Origin: Chryseobacterium sp. G0201
Lineage (GTDB): Bacteria; Bacteroidota; Bacteroidia; Flavobacteriales; Weeksellaceae
NCBI RefSeq assembly: GCF_003815655.1
Contig: NZ_CP033917.1
Span: 2,666,001 to 2,730,000, forward strand
Direction: 5' to 3'
Length of the DNA: 64,000 nucleotides
Made by a program: the position numbers and the translations under genes. Each line of letters starts with the position of its first letter. Position 1 is the first letter of the stretch. Positions 35,161 to 43,244 of the stretch are shown piece by piece. Under the pieces are notes generated by a model. It was not told the DNA's origin. It searched no databases and worked only from the letters and a program-made list of their open reading frames with translations.

Positions 35161-36864
35161 ATGAAAAAATTTTATATAACATTCATATTAGCTCTGCCGT
35201 TATTTTTGTTTTCTCAGGGAGAAAATGACAATTGGTATTTTGGGGCTTTTGCCGGTGTCAATTTTTCGGGAAGTACTCCTACGGTATTATACGACAGCCA
35301 GGCAGTTACAAATCTGGCAAGTGCATCTGTGAGTGATAGTAGCGGGAAATTATTGTTTTATACGAATGGTTTGGAGGTTTTCAATAGAGAACATCAGCTA
35401 ATGCCTAATGGAAGTGGACTTACGCAGGAAACCCACTTTCAGATATCTATCGTTAAGCATCCTACAAATCCGAATTTATACTACATAATTAGCGGAGGTG
35501 TATTTTTATCAGGAACTAATAAAGTGCGTTATACTGTGGTTGATATGTCTCAGGGAAGTTTAGGATCAAATGGCTTGCCATTAGGAGATGTTCTGGCCAA
35601 CTCTACAGGTTTGCCAATGCTGGATCAATTTGGAAATGATTTTACAACTGCAAAAGGAGTAACTGTTGTACCTCACGCTAATAATTCTGCTTATTGGGTA
35701 CTGATTCAGGATGGTACAAATTTGTATAGCTATTTATTAGACAGCAATGGTTTGGCAAATACTCCGGTGGTGACTGATTTAGGAGCACCGTCGAGCTTTT
35801 CACATTATGCTTATATTAAGGCATCAGAAAAGCTCAGTTCTTGTAGTAATTTTTCAAATTATATAAGCATAACTACTCAGGATGTTAGTAACAATTATAA
35901 CGAAGGTCGAGTTTATTCTTTTGATAATAATACTGGGCATTTTACCAATGATTATTATCTTGTGATAGCTAATTTAGGCCCCATTTATACAGAGTTTAAT
36001 AAAAATTCATCGATTTTATATGTTGCAGCCTTAGATTTTGTTAAAAATGATGCTCCTATTTATGCGATTGATCTAGTGAATTCAACAAATACTAATCTCG
36101 TTTATAATAATGTAACACAGTCCCAGATACCCAATAATTATTTCGAAGGTATGCAGCGGAATACAAAAGGTGATATTTATGTAAAGTTTGGATATAATGA
36201 TTATATTTCAAAAATTATTAATCCTGATGTATTCGGAGGAAGTAGTTTAGATTGGGCAAATTTATACTTATTGCCAGGTCTAGCAAGATCTTTTCCACAA
36301 TTAGTACCTAGTCTTAAAGAAAATGAAGGCGGTGGAAATTGTGTTTCAAACATCACACTTCAAACCCCTGAAATCAACTTTATTTATACTTATCAGGCGG
36401 GAAATACGATAATCACAAAAGATAATTATATCATTGATAAAGGACGCGATATCACGATGAAAGCAGGGAATTATGTTAACCTTCTTCCGGGAACAGACAT
36501 AAAACCGGGATCGAAATATCTTGCAACAATTGCAAGCTGCGAAATCCCTTGTAACCCTGAAGCTTTGGGAAAAAAGAATGTTGATAAAAACAATATGTTC
36601 TTGGATTTAAGGAAAAAAGAATCTAAAACTAACATGATGACTAATAACATCATTGATATTTACCCAAATCCTGTTTCAGATTTGTTAAACATAAAATCAA
36701 ATGTAAAAATTGAAAAAGTAGAGATCTTTGATATTTCAGGCAAGAAAATAAATATAGTGTTGAATAGTAATAAAATAGATGTAAAAAGTATTCCATCAGG
36801 ATCTTACATTGTTATTATTGAAACTAAAGAAGGAAAGACAACCAAGAAATTTATTAAGAAATAA
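35161..36864 (+). CDS. T9SS type A sorting-domain secreted protein, copy 2
   Basis: This 567-aa protein is a paralogue of the 32090 gene: a signal peptide (to FLFSQ), GENDNWYFGAFAGVNF, a propeller-like middle, a 3-coathanger-like segment (ITMKAGNYVNLLPGTDIKPGS) and a C-terminal T9SS domain (about 498-567: DIYPNPVSDLLNI, KVEIFDISGK, TKKFIKK). It differs from copy 1 much more than the two head-repeat proteins differ in their C-terminal parts. Likely exported and possibly surface-attached by the type IX system. Confidence 0.88.
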   Translation: MKKFYITFILALPLFLFSQGENDNWYFGAFAGVNFSGSTPTVLYDSQAVTNLASASVSDSSGKLLFYTNGLEVFNREHQLMPNGSGLTQETHFQISIVKHPTNPNLYYIISGGVFLSGTNKVRYTVVDMSQGSLGSNGLPLGDVLANSTGLPMLDQFGNDFTTAKGVTVVPHANNSAYWVLIQDGTNLYSYLLDSNGLANTPVVTDLGAPSSFSHYAYIKASEKLSSCSNFSNYISITTQDVSNNYNEGRVYSFDNNTGHFTNDYYLVIANLGPIYTEFNKNSSILYVAALDFVKNDAPIYAIDLVNSTNTNLVYNNVTQSQIPNNYFEGMQRNTKGDIYVKFGYNDYISKIINPDVFGGSSLDWANLYLLPGLARSFPQLVPSLKENEGGGNCVSNITLQTPEINFIYTYQAGNTIITKDNYIIDKGRDITMKAGNYVNLLPGTDIKPGSKYLATIASCEIPCNPEALGKKNVDKNNMFLDLRKKESKTNMMTNNIIDIYPNPVSDLLNIKSNVKIEKVEIFDISGKKINIVLNSNKIDVKSIPSGSYIVIIETKEGKTTKKFIKK

Positions 36865-36881
36865 TAATTTTAAAAGGTAAC

Positions 36882-36917
36882 AAAAAAGGATAAACAGCAA
36901 TGTTTATCCTTTTTTTA
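36882..36917. terminator. Strong bidirectional terminator between the T9SS gene and obgE
   Basis: A perfect 15-bp stem (36882-36896 against 36901-36915) with a GCAA loop ends in T on both strands. Confidence 0.93.
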
Positions 36918-36933
36918 TATTGTATAAAATATT

Positions 36934-37917
36934 TTATCCGTGCAACTGCTTCCAGATCGCATCTTTCAGCTCCATCAAGCCTTCTCCCGTAACACCTGAG
37001 AAAAATAAAGGTTTTTTATTTTCAGGGAATTCTGCAGAGATCTCTTTTCTAAGCTCCTCATCTACCAGATCGGATTTTGAGATAGAAATAATGTAATCTT
37101 TATCTAATAATTCGGGGTTGTATTCTTTCAATTCATTCTCCAGGATTTTAAACTCTTGAAAATGACTTTCAGAATCTGCAGGAATAAGGAATAATAAGAT
37201 CGAGTTTCTTTCAATATGTCTTAGGAAACGGTGACCAAGACCTTTTCCTTCCGCAGCACCTTCAATAATTCCCGGAATATCAGCCATTACAAAAGATTTG
37301 TAATTTCTGTAATCAACGATTCCTAAATTGGGCGTTAAAGTCGTAAATGCATAGTTTGCAATTTTCGGCTTAGCTGCAGAAACAGATGATAAAAGAGTTG
37401 ATTTTCCTGCATTAGGGAAACCTACCAATCCAACATCAGCTAAGATTTTAAGTTCGAAAACTACGAAACCTTCCTGCCCGTCCATTCCCGGTTGTGCAAA
37501 CCTGGGAGTTTGGTTGGTAGAAGATTTGAAATGTTCGTTTCCTTTTCCTCCTTTTCCTCCTTCCATCAGGATGATTTCCTGACCGTCTTCCATGATCTCA
37601 CCAATGATCTCACCATCTTCATTCTTAGCAATGGTTCCGATAGGTACATTGATGTAAACATCTTCTCCGTAAGCTCCTGTAAGCTGGTTTTTAGCCCCGT
37701 TCTGACCACGCTCAGCCTTGATGTGGCGCGTGTATCGAAGGGGTAGTAAAGTCCATTCCTGAGCATTTCCTTTCATGATAACGTGGCCTCCACGACCTCC
37801 GTCTCCACCATCAGGACCGCCCTTAGGGATATATTTTTCACGGCGAAGATGGGCAGAACCTGCGCCACCATGACCGCTTTTACAATGAATCTTTACGTAA
37901 TCTACAAAATTTGACAT
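36934..37917 (-). CDS. obgE: Obg GTPase, ribosome assembly
   Basis: This 327-aa protein has the glycine-rich Obg fold ([41 protein letters not shown]) at the N-terminus, then the G domain with GFPNAGKST (G1), [16 protein letters not shown] (G3) and SKSDL (G4). It acts in 50S ribosome assembly and stress control. It is the last gene of the minus-strand hpt-adk-obgE set. Confidence 0.97.
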   Translation of the reverse strand: MSNFVDYVKIHCKSGHGGAGSAHLRREKYIPKGGPDGGDGGRGGHVIMKGNAQEWTLLPLRYTRHIKAERGQNGAKNQLTGAYGEDVYINVPIGTIAKNEDGEIIGEIMEDGQEIILMEGGKGGKGNEHFKSSTNQTPRFAQPGMDGQEGFVVFELKILADVGLVGFPNAGKSTLLSSVSAAKPKIANYAFTTLTPNLGIVDYRNYKSFVMADIPGIIEGAAEGKGLGHRFLRHIERNSILLFLIPADSESHFQEFKILENELKEYNPELLDKDYIISISKSDLVDEELRKEISAEFPENKKPLFFSGVTGEGLMELKDAIWKQLHG

Positions 37918-37920
37918 TTC

Positions 37921-37996
37921 TTATAATTATGAGTTATGAGTTATGAATTATGAGAATGAATTGTAATAACTTATAACTCATCACTCATAACTTTTA
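37921..37996. repeat. Iterated-word imperfect palindrome between adk and obgE
   Basis: Copies of gagttatgag / gaattatgag on the left face taactcatcactcataac on the right, giving a long imperfect inverted repeat. It occupies almost the whole gap. Confidence 0.65.
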
Positions 37997-37997
37997 A

Positions 37998-38576
37998 CTA
38001 TTTTATTTTTTCTACTTCAGCAAAGAGCTTTTCAGAGATTTCGTTGATCTCGCCAACTCCGTTTACCTCTACATATTTTCCTTGCTGCTTATACAATTCA
38101 GCTACCTCAGCTGTTTTTGCATAATATTCTTTAATTCTGTTTTCGATGATTTCTACATTGCTGTCATCGTTTCTTCCACTTGTTTCACCTCTTTTCAGGA
38201 GTCTTTCAACTAAAATAGTATCTTCTACGATTAATGAAAGACATACATCAATTTTGTCGTTCAATTCATCTTTTACTATTTTTTCTAAAGCTTCTGTCTG
38301 CACTGCAGTTCTAGGATATCCGTCGAAAATAAATCCTGCGGCATCCGTTGGCTTTCTCAACTCGTCGATCAGCATATCTGTCGTTACCTGATCGGGAACC
38401 AATTCTCCTTTATCGATGTAAGATTTAGCTAATTTCCCAAGATCAGTATCATTTTTCATGTTGAATCTGAAAAGGTCACCTGTTGAGATTTGTTTTAAAT
38501 TAAATTTCTCGATCAGATTCTGAGCTTGAGTTCCTTTTCCACTTCCTGGAGGGCCGAACAGAACAATGTTTATCAT
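37998..38576 (-). CDS. adk: Adenylate kinase
   Basis: This 192-aa enzyme interconverts AMP, ADP and ATP. It shows GPPGSGKGTQA (P-loop, residues 8-18), ISTGDLFR, FDGYPRT and the short LID form (KRGETSGRNDDS) without the zinc finger. Length fits the short adenylate kinase class. It lies between hpt and obgE. Confidence 0.97.
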   Translation of the reverse strand: MINIVLFGPPGSGKGTQAQNLIEKFNLKQISTGDLFRFNMKNDTDLGKLAKSYIDKGELVPDQVTTDMLIDELRKPTDAAGFIFDGYPRTAVQTEALEKIVKDELNDKIDVCLSLIVEDTILVERLLKRGETSGRNDDSNVEIIENRIKEYYAKTAEVAELYKQQGKYVEVNGVGEINEISEKLFAEVEKIK

Positions 38577-38730
38577 AATGTTGAAGGGCTTTTGGCGATT
38601 GGCAATTGGCTTTTGGCTTTTACCATTAGCTTACTTGCTTTTAGCCTTTAGCATTTTTAAGTTATTATTAAATTTATTTCTTTATTTTACTTTTTTAGGC
38701 TAAAAGCTATCAGCTAATAGCCAACAGCGC
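38577..38730. repeat. Iterated-word imperfect palindrome between hpt and adk
   Basis: The left side repeats ggcgattggcaattggcttt and the right side aggctaaaagctatcagcta then atagccaacagcg. These are roughly complementary, forming a large imperfect hairpin. No gene. Confidence 0.65.
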
Positions 38731-39285
38731 TTAATGGTTGATTTGTCCGTCAGATAATTGATATAAATTCGGAAGGTTTCTTCCTAGTTCATCATAATCT
38801 AACCCATAACCAAGAACAAATTTGTTCGGAATTTCTTTTCCGATATAATCCAGCTTGAAATCTTTCTTGTAAACTTCAGGTTTTAATAAGAATGAAGCAA
38901 TTTTTACAGATTTCGGTCGCTGTGTTTCGTTAAAATATTTGAAAAGACTTTCAACCGTATTTCCTGTATCTACGATGTCCTCTACAAGGATGATGTGACG
39001 GTCTTTTACGTCCTTCGTTAATTCCATTTTCTGGTAAACGATTCCTGTAGATTCTGTTCCTGCGTAAGAACTCATCTGGATGAAAGCAATCTCGCATTCA
39101 CCGGGATAATGCTTCAAAAGGTCTGAGAAGAACATGATAACTCCGTTCAAAACACCAATGAAAACAGGAACTTCATCCTTGTAATCTTCATAAATTTTTA
39201 AAGCTGTAGCTTTTACGATCTCCTGAATTTCGGCGTCCTCCAGATAAGGAACAAAAGTTTTGTCGTGAACTTTAATACTTTCCAT
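38731..39285 (-). CDS. hpt: Hypoxanthine phosphoribosyltransferase
   Basis: This 184-aa PRTase has the PRPP-binding motif IILVEDIVDTGNTVESL and the N-terminal FIGVLNGVIMFFSDLL. It salvages hypoxanthine and guanine to nucleotides. The ATG at 39285 is preferred to an in-frame TTG at 39306, which is part of the promoter -7 element. It begins the minus-strand hpt-adk-obgE run. Confidence 0.93.
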   Translation of the reverse strand: MESIKVHDKTFVPYLEDAEIQEIVKATALKIYEDYKDEVPVFIGVLNGVIMFFSDLLKHYPGECEIAFIQMSSYAGTESTGIVYQKMELTKDVKDRHIILVEDIVDTGNTVESLFKYFNETQRPKSVKIASFLLKPEVYKKDFKLDYIGKEIPNKFVLGYGLDYDELGRNLPNLYQLSDGQINH

Positions 39286-39303
39286 AAAATTTTTAGTAGT
39301 TTG

Positions 39304-39311
39304 CAAAGTTA
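39304..39311 (-). promoter_or_regulatory. -7 promoter element of hpt
   Basis: The minus strand reads TAACTTTG (TAnnTTTG), 18 bases before the ATG. Confidence 0.65.
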
Positions 39312-39512
39312 CGGATTTTTGATGGAAATATTTTGGTGTTTTTATTGTTGATTTAATAATGAGCTTATTGAAAATTTGTGTTGAAAATAATTTTAATACA
39401 AATTTCCGCTAATATTTTCACAAATAGTACAATTCCTGTTATTCTGAATGTATTAAAGCAAGTGATGAATCAATTTTCCTCTATATTATCATAATCGTTT
39501 TCCACTCTGTTT

Positions 39513-39589
39513 GTAATCCCGTAGGAATCTAAACAAAGTTTTTAAAATATAGTATGGAAAGATTCGTGTCTAGATCCCTACGGGATGAC
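39513..39589. repeat. GTCATTCC-type palindromic repeat
   Basis: The left arm is gtaatcccgtaggaatctaa and the right arm ctagatccctacgggatgac. Note the arms carry matching changes (CCC/GGG in place of TCC/GGA), so pairing is kept. Confidence 0.78.
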
Positions 39590-39630
39590 AAAAAGAGCGT
39601 TTATGTCGAAATATTGAAATAACAGACAAA

Positions 39631-39703
39631 AACCCTAGCCCCGATTGAAGAGAAAATCCTTTTTTGAAGAAAAAGATTGCAACGGAAAGCGGGAAAAAGC
39701 TCC
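39631..39703. repeat. Dispersed repeat, inverted copy of the 10971 element
   Basis: It reads aaccctagccccgattg at the left and gattgcaacggaaagcggga, then aaaagctcc, at the right. These are the reverse complement of the end words at 10971-11050, with a different centre. Confidence 0.72.
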
Positions 39704-39821
39704 TTAAAAAAGTTGTAAATTGAGTGATGTAAGTTTACATTGTTGAGAATATGAGATTCTTCCTTGTCAGAATGACAAGTGTAATGTGATTGTTTCAAAA
39801 TTAAAATATTTAAAAATTTCT

Positions 39822-39829
39822 TATCTTTG
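39822..39829 (+). promoter_or_regulatory. -7 promoter element of the ABC-F gene
   Basis: TATCTTTG matches TAnnTTTG. It predicts a transcript leader of about 100 nt, far longer than the 10-30 nt seen for most genes here. Confidence 0.65.
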
Positions 39830-39855
39830 CAACTCACAAAACCCAGAAAACGATA

Positions 39856-39937
39856 ATGTAGGATATAATTTCTTTCAGATTTAATTGAACAATAACGAAA
39901 ATGTTATTGAAGTTTAACCTTAATTAAGAAAGAAATC
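39856..39937 (+). promoter_or_regulatory. Structured leader with short upstream ORFs before the ABC-F gene
   Basis: Three nested perfect stems are visible: 39868-39876 with 39928-39936 (9 bp), 39881-39886 with 39922-39927 (6 bp) and 39890-39896 with 39903-39909 (7 bp, loop gaaaat). An upstream ORF of eight codons, MLLKFNLN, runs 39901-39927, starting at the edge of the top loop. An ATG-TAG start-stop lies at 39856. The main ATG (39938) is one base past the outer stem. This arrangement could couple translation of the uORF to access to the main start. Confidence 0.5.
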
Positions 39938-41527
39938 ATGCTTTTTCTACAAAATATATCTTTTGGGTTTCCTGCAGGGAATCTGCTTTTTAATTCTATT
40001 AATTTAACGATACAATCACACACAAAATCGGCTTTGGTCGGAAGTAATGGCATGGGAAAATCTACCTTGCTGAAAATCATTGCAAATGAAATTGAACCTT
40101 TGGAGGGAAGTGTCAATATTCAGGGGGATATTTTTTATGTTCCGCAGATGTTTGGAAATTTTAATCATCTGACGGTTGCGGAATGTTTAAAAATTGACAA
40201 AAAATTAGATGCACTTCAAAAAATAACGAATGGTGAAGTGGATGAAATCTATTTTGAAATTTTAAATGATGATTGGGACATTGAAGAACGATGTCAAATG
40301 GCTTTACAACACTGGAAACTTGAAAATTTAGATTTAAATCAAACTTTGGAAAGCCTGAGTGGCGGACAAAAAACGAAAGTTTTCCTTGCCGGAATTCAAA
40401 TTAATCAACCTGAAATTATTTTACTCGATGAACCCACGAATCATCTCGATTTGGAAGGAAGAAATCTTTTGTATAAGCTTATCGAAAAGACGAATTCGAC
40501 TGTTGTGATCGTTAGTCACGACCGAACTTTATTGAATTTGGTTGATACTATTTTTGAATTGAGCAATCAGGGAATTTCGACTTATGGCGGAAATTTTGAT
40601 TTCTATGTCGAACAAAAAGAAATTGAAAATGAGGCGTTGCAAAACGATATTCATTCCAAAGAACGTGCGTTGAAAAAGGCAAAAGAAAAGGAACGAGAAA
40701 CCATCGAGCGAAAACAAAAACTGGATGCGCGAGGAAAAGGAAAGCAGGAGAAATCGGGTGTGGCGAGGATTATGATGAATATGCTTCGAAATAATGCCGA
40801 AAAAAATTCTTCTAAATTGAAAAGTATTCATGCTGAGAAAATCAGTGATATTTCGGGAGATTTGCGGGATTTGCGATCGTCTGTGAGAAATGCTGATCAG
40901 ATGAAAGTGAATTTTAATGATTCAGAGCTGCATTCTGGGAAAATTTTGATTACGGCAGAGGAAATTAATTATGCATATGATGATGAAAATCTTTGGCAGG
41001 AAAATCTCAATTTTGAAATCAGAAGTGGCGACAGAATTTCGATTAATGGCTCGAATGGTTCAGGGAAAACGACTTTAATAAAGCTGTTGCTTGGAGATTT
41101 GCAACCGACTGTCGGTGAAATTATAAAATCGGACTTTAATACAATTTATATTGATCAGGAATATTCTCTGATTGATCGAGATTCAACGATTTATGATTTT
41201 GCCCAACAATTCAACGACAATGCATTACAAGAATCTGAAGTGAAAACATTGTTATCAAGATTTTTATTCGGAAAAGAAACTTGGGATAAAATAGGAGATG
41301 TTTTGAGCGGTGGTGAACGTCTACGACTTCTTCTGTGCGGACTTTCCATCAGCAATAAAGCTCCGGATATGATTATTCTCGATGAACCGACGAATAATTT
41401 AGATCTTCAAAACGTGGAAATTCTCACGAATTCTATTAAAGATTATCATGGAACTTTGCTGGTGATTTCGCATGATGAGATTTTTTTAAATGAAATTGGA
41501 GTTGATAATGAAATTGTTTTAAGCTAA
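39938..41527 (+). CDS. ABC-F family ATPase (ribosome-associated or resistance type)
   Basis: This 529-aa soluble protein has two ABC domains and no membrane span. The first has GSNGMGKST, LSGGQKTKVFLA and ILLDEPTNHLD; the second has GSNGSGKTT, LSGGERLRLLL and IILDEPTNNLD. Between them lies a long charged coiled linker (about 225-300, LKKAKEKERETIERKQKLDARGKGKQ). ABC-F proteins bind the ribosomal E site and act in translation control, or displace antibiotics. The long regulated-looking leader resembles those of inducible resistance ABC-F genes, but resistance is not shown. Stand-alone gene. Confidence 0.9.
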   Translation: MLFLQNISFGFPAGNLLFNSINLTIQSHTKSALVGSNGMGKSTLLKIIANEIEPLEGSVNIQGDIFYVPQMFGNFNHLTVAECLKIDKKLDALQKITNGEVDEIYFEILNDDWDIEERCQMALQHWKLENLDLNQTLESLSGGQKTKVFLAGIQINQPEIILLDEPTNHLDLEGRNLLYKLIEKTNSTVVIVSHDRTLLNLVDTIFELSNQGISTYGGNFDFYVEQKEIENEALQNDIHSKERALKKAKEKERETIERKQKLDARGKGKQEKSGVARIMMNMLRNNAEKNSSKLKSIHAEKISDISGDLRDLRSSVRNADQMKVNFNDSELHSGKILITAEEINYAYDDENLWQENLNFEIRSGDRISINGSNGSGKTTLIKLLLGDLQPTVGEIIKSDFNTIYIDQEYSLIDRDSTIYDFAQQFNDNALQESEVKTLLSRFLFGKETWDKIGDVLSGGERLRLLLCGLSISNKAPDMIILDEPTNNLDLQNVEILTNSIKDYHGTLLVISHDEIFLNEIGVDNEIVLS

Positions 41528-41556
41528 TCACAAATTGATATTTTTTTATCCATTCC

Positions 41557-41587
41557 TTGGTGGCTTCGAGACTTCAGTCACCAGGGA
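41557..41587. repeat. GGTGGCTTCGAGA repeat, short copy
   Basis: It reads ggtggcttcgagacttcagt then caccaggg, and matches the arm at 45812. It lies between the convergent ABC-F and hydrolase genes and folds into a small stem (ggtggct with agtcacc). Confidence 0.6.
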
Positions 41588-41593
41588 ATTGTA

Positions 41594-42529
41594 TTATAAA
41601 CGCTCCAAAATCCATTGATAAATATCATTCAGAATATCTTCTCTCATCTCTTCATTCAATATTTCGTGGCGCATTTGAGGATGCAGTTTTACATTTACAT
41701 CTTTAAAACCATCAATCTTTAAATTCTCAACAGTCTGCGTAACTCCTTTTCCAAAATCGCCTATGGGATCATTTTGACCGCTAATAAATAGAAAAGGGAA
41801 GGACTTCGGAATTGTTTGTGCCCAATTTCTTGCCGTCGCTTTTTTATAAACACTGAATAACGCATAAAATGCATTGTTGGTGAAAGGAATTCCACAAAGT
41901 TCATCCTGAGAAAAAGCATTTCTGTTGGTAGGATTCAGACTGAGCCAGCTTGTATCACTGAAATTGTTGTCTTTTTTGAATTTCTGATTATTGACAATCG
42001 TAAAAAGATTATTGAAAAAAGTACGTTTATGGGGCGTTATTTTATTGACTAACGAAAAATAAGTTGTTACTAAATTAATACCAGTCAAAGATCCTCCTGT
42101 TCCCGTAATAATAGCACCCGCAAATTGATTACCCATTCTTTGCAGCAAACAACGCGTAATAAAAGAACCCATTGAATGTCCAAGAATAAAATGAGGAACA
42201 TTCGGATATTGACTCATTAGGTGTTTACTCATCTTTTCTGAATCTGTAATCAATCTTTCATCCGGATTATTAAGTTGAAAGAATCCGATATCTTTTTTGT
42301 CTTTTACCGATTTTCCGTGTCCTAAATGATCATAAGTCAATACCGCAAATCTTAGATTGGCAAAATATTCTGCAATCTCCGAATATCTGCCACTGTGTTC
42401 CTGCATACCATGAACGATTTGCAAGGTTGCTTTTACAGGAATTGTTTCAGGATAGAATAAAGTGTAAAAGAGGTTGGTTTGGTCGTTTATAGTTGAAGAT
42501 AGGTATCCTGATTTTTGTAGTGATCTCAT
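41594..42529 (-). CDS. Alpha/beta hydrolase (monoacylglycerol-lipase-like)
   Basis: This 311-aa cytoplasmic hydrolase has IVHGMQEHSGRY (oxyanion region), LTYDHLGHGKS, the nucleophile elbow ILGHSMGSF, a lid-like insertion, ISGQNDPIG (acid) and HPQMRHEILNE (His). It belongs to the Hydrolase_4 group, which includes lysophospholipases and monoacylglycerol lipases. The substrate is not known. Confidence 0.9.
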   Translation of the reverse strand: MRSLQKSGYLSSTINDQTNLFYTLFYPETIPVKATLQIVHGMQEHSGRYSEIAEYFANLRFAVLTYDHLGHGKSVKDKKDIGFFQLNNPDERLITDSEKMSKHLMSQYPNVPHFILGHSMGSFITRCLLQRMGNQFAGAIITGTGGSLTGINLVTTYFSLVNKITPHKRTFFNNLFTIVNNQKFKKDNNFSDTSWLSLNPTNRNAFSQDELCGIPFTNNAFYALFSVYKKATARNWAQTIPKSFPFLFISGQNDPIGDFGKGVTQTVENLKIDGFKDVNVKLHPQMRHEILNEEMREDILNDIYQWILERL

Positions 42530-42587
42530 GTTTGGATTATCTTTTGGTGTTTTGGAGGATGATAAAAGGTACAGAATTCATGAATTT

Positions 42588-42887
42588 TTATTCATCCAAT
42601 CTTGATGAAATATCCATTTGTTGATGAAGAATTCTTATAATTTCAATTTCTTCATTTTTAAGATTGATTTTGTAAAATATAAAATGAGATTTCACCCTTG
42701 AACGGAAATATCCTTTTCTTATTTCACCGTAATCTTTTCCGGATGTTGGATTCTCAGATAAATACTCAATTTCATTCATGAGCAAATCAAAATAATGATC
42801 TGCCTGTTTTACTGACCAAGTTTCGAAGGTGTAAAGCCAGATTTTTTCTAAATCATTTGATGCTTCTTTACTGATTTTGTATTTCAT
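42588..42887 (-). CDS. parE: ParE/RelE-family toxin
   Basis: This 99-aa protein has the type II toxin fold of the RelE/ParE group: KISKEASNDLEKIWLYTFETWS at the N-terminus, YFDLLMNEIEYLSENPTSGKDYGEIRKGYFRS in the middle, and HFIFYKI with IIRILHQQMD at the end, a typical ParE pattern. ParE toxins inhibit DNA gyrase. It directly follows its antitoxin (no gap). Confidence 0.93.
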   Translation of the reverse strand: MKYKISKEASNDLEKIWLYTFETWSVKQADHYFDLLMNEIEYLSENPTSGKDYGEIRKGYFRSRVKSHFIFYKINLKNEEIEIIRILHQQMDISSRLDE

Positions 42888-43136
42888 TTAGTCAGCAGAA
42901 TGTTTTTGATGAAGATTTTTCAAAAATTCTTTACGGTCAAAATTTTCAACAAAACCAGATTTTTCACCTTTTTTTAATTCGTTGATTAATTCTGTTTTCT
43001 TAGATTCCTCATGTTCAAACATTCTTAAAGCTGTTCTTACAACTTCACTTGCCGAAGAGTATTTGCCAGACTTAATCTGTTGACTAATAAAGTTGTCAAA
43101 ATAATCTCCTAATAATATGGATGTGTTTTTTGCCAT
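42888..43136 (-). CDS. parD: ParD-family antitoxin (ribbon-helix-helix)
   Basis: This 82-aa protein has an N-terminal ribbon-helix-helix segment (TSILLGDYFDNFISQQIKSG, then YSSASEVVRTALRMFE), the ParD signature, and a charged C-terminal toxin-binding tail. The ATG at 43136 is chosen, since an upstream in-frame TTG (43163) lies in the promoter and operator region. It would neutralise ParE and repress its own operon through the palindrome at 43157-43173. Confidence 0.93.
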   Translation of the reverse strand: MAKNTSILLGDYFDNFISQQIKSGKYSSASEVVRTALRMFEHEESKKTELINELKKGEKSGFVENFDRKEFLKNLHQKHSAD

Positions 43137-43151
43137 CGTTTTAATTTTAAT

Positions 43152-43182
43152 CAAATATACCAATTTTTGGTATGTAGTCCAA
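43152..43182 (-). promoter_or_regulatory. parDE promoter with an internal palindromic operator
   Basis: On the minus strand TTG (43182-43180) and TATATTTG (43159-43152) are 20 nt apart. Between and overlapping them is a perfect 7-bp palindrome, ATACCAA-ttt-TTGGTAT (43157-43173). This is where a ribbon-helix-helix ParD dimer would be expected to bind for autorepression. Confidence 0.7.
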
Positions 43183-43244
43183 AAATAGATTTACTATATA
43201 CTTATTTCATTAAGAGTTGTCATTAAACTTTGTTAATGCTTTTC

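Larger units (their letters stand above)
39286..39937. other. Long intergenic region between divergent hpt and ABC-F genes
   Basis: No gene is supported. In order it holds: hpt -7 (39304), AT-rich sequence, a GTCATT-type repeat (39513-39589), the reverse copy of the TTTCCCGC repeat (39631-39703), a half copy of the first repeat (39753-39776), the ABC-F -7 element (39822) and a structured leader (39840-39937). Confidence 0.7.

Noticed and set aside
39601..39837. 78-codon minus-strand ORF between hpt and the ABC-F gene
   Set aside because: It runs through two dispersed repeat copies and shows no protein family features or promoter.
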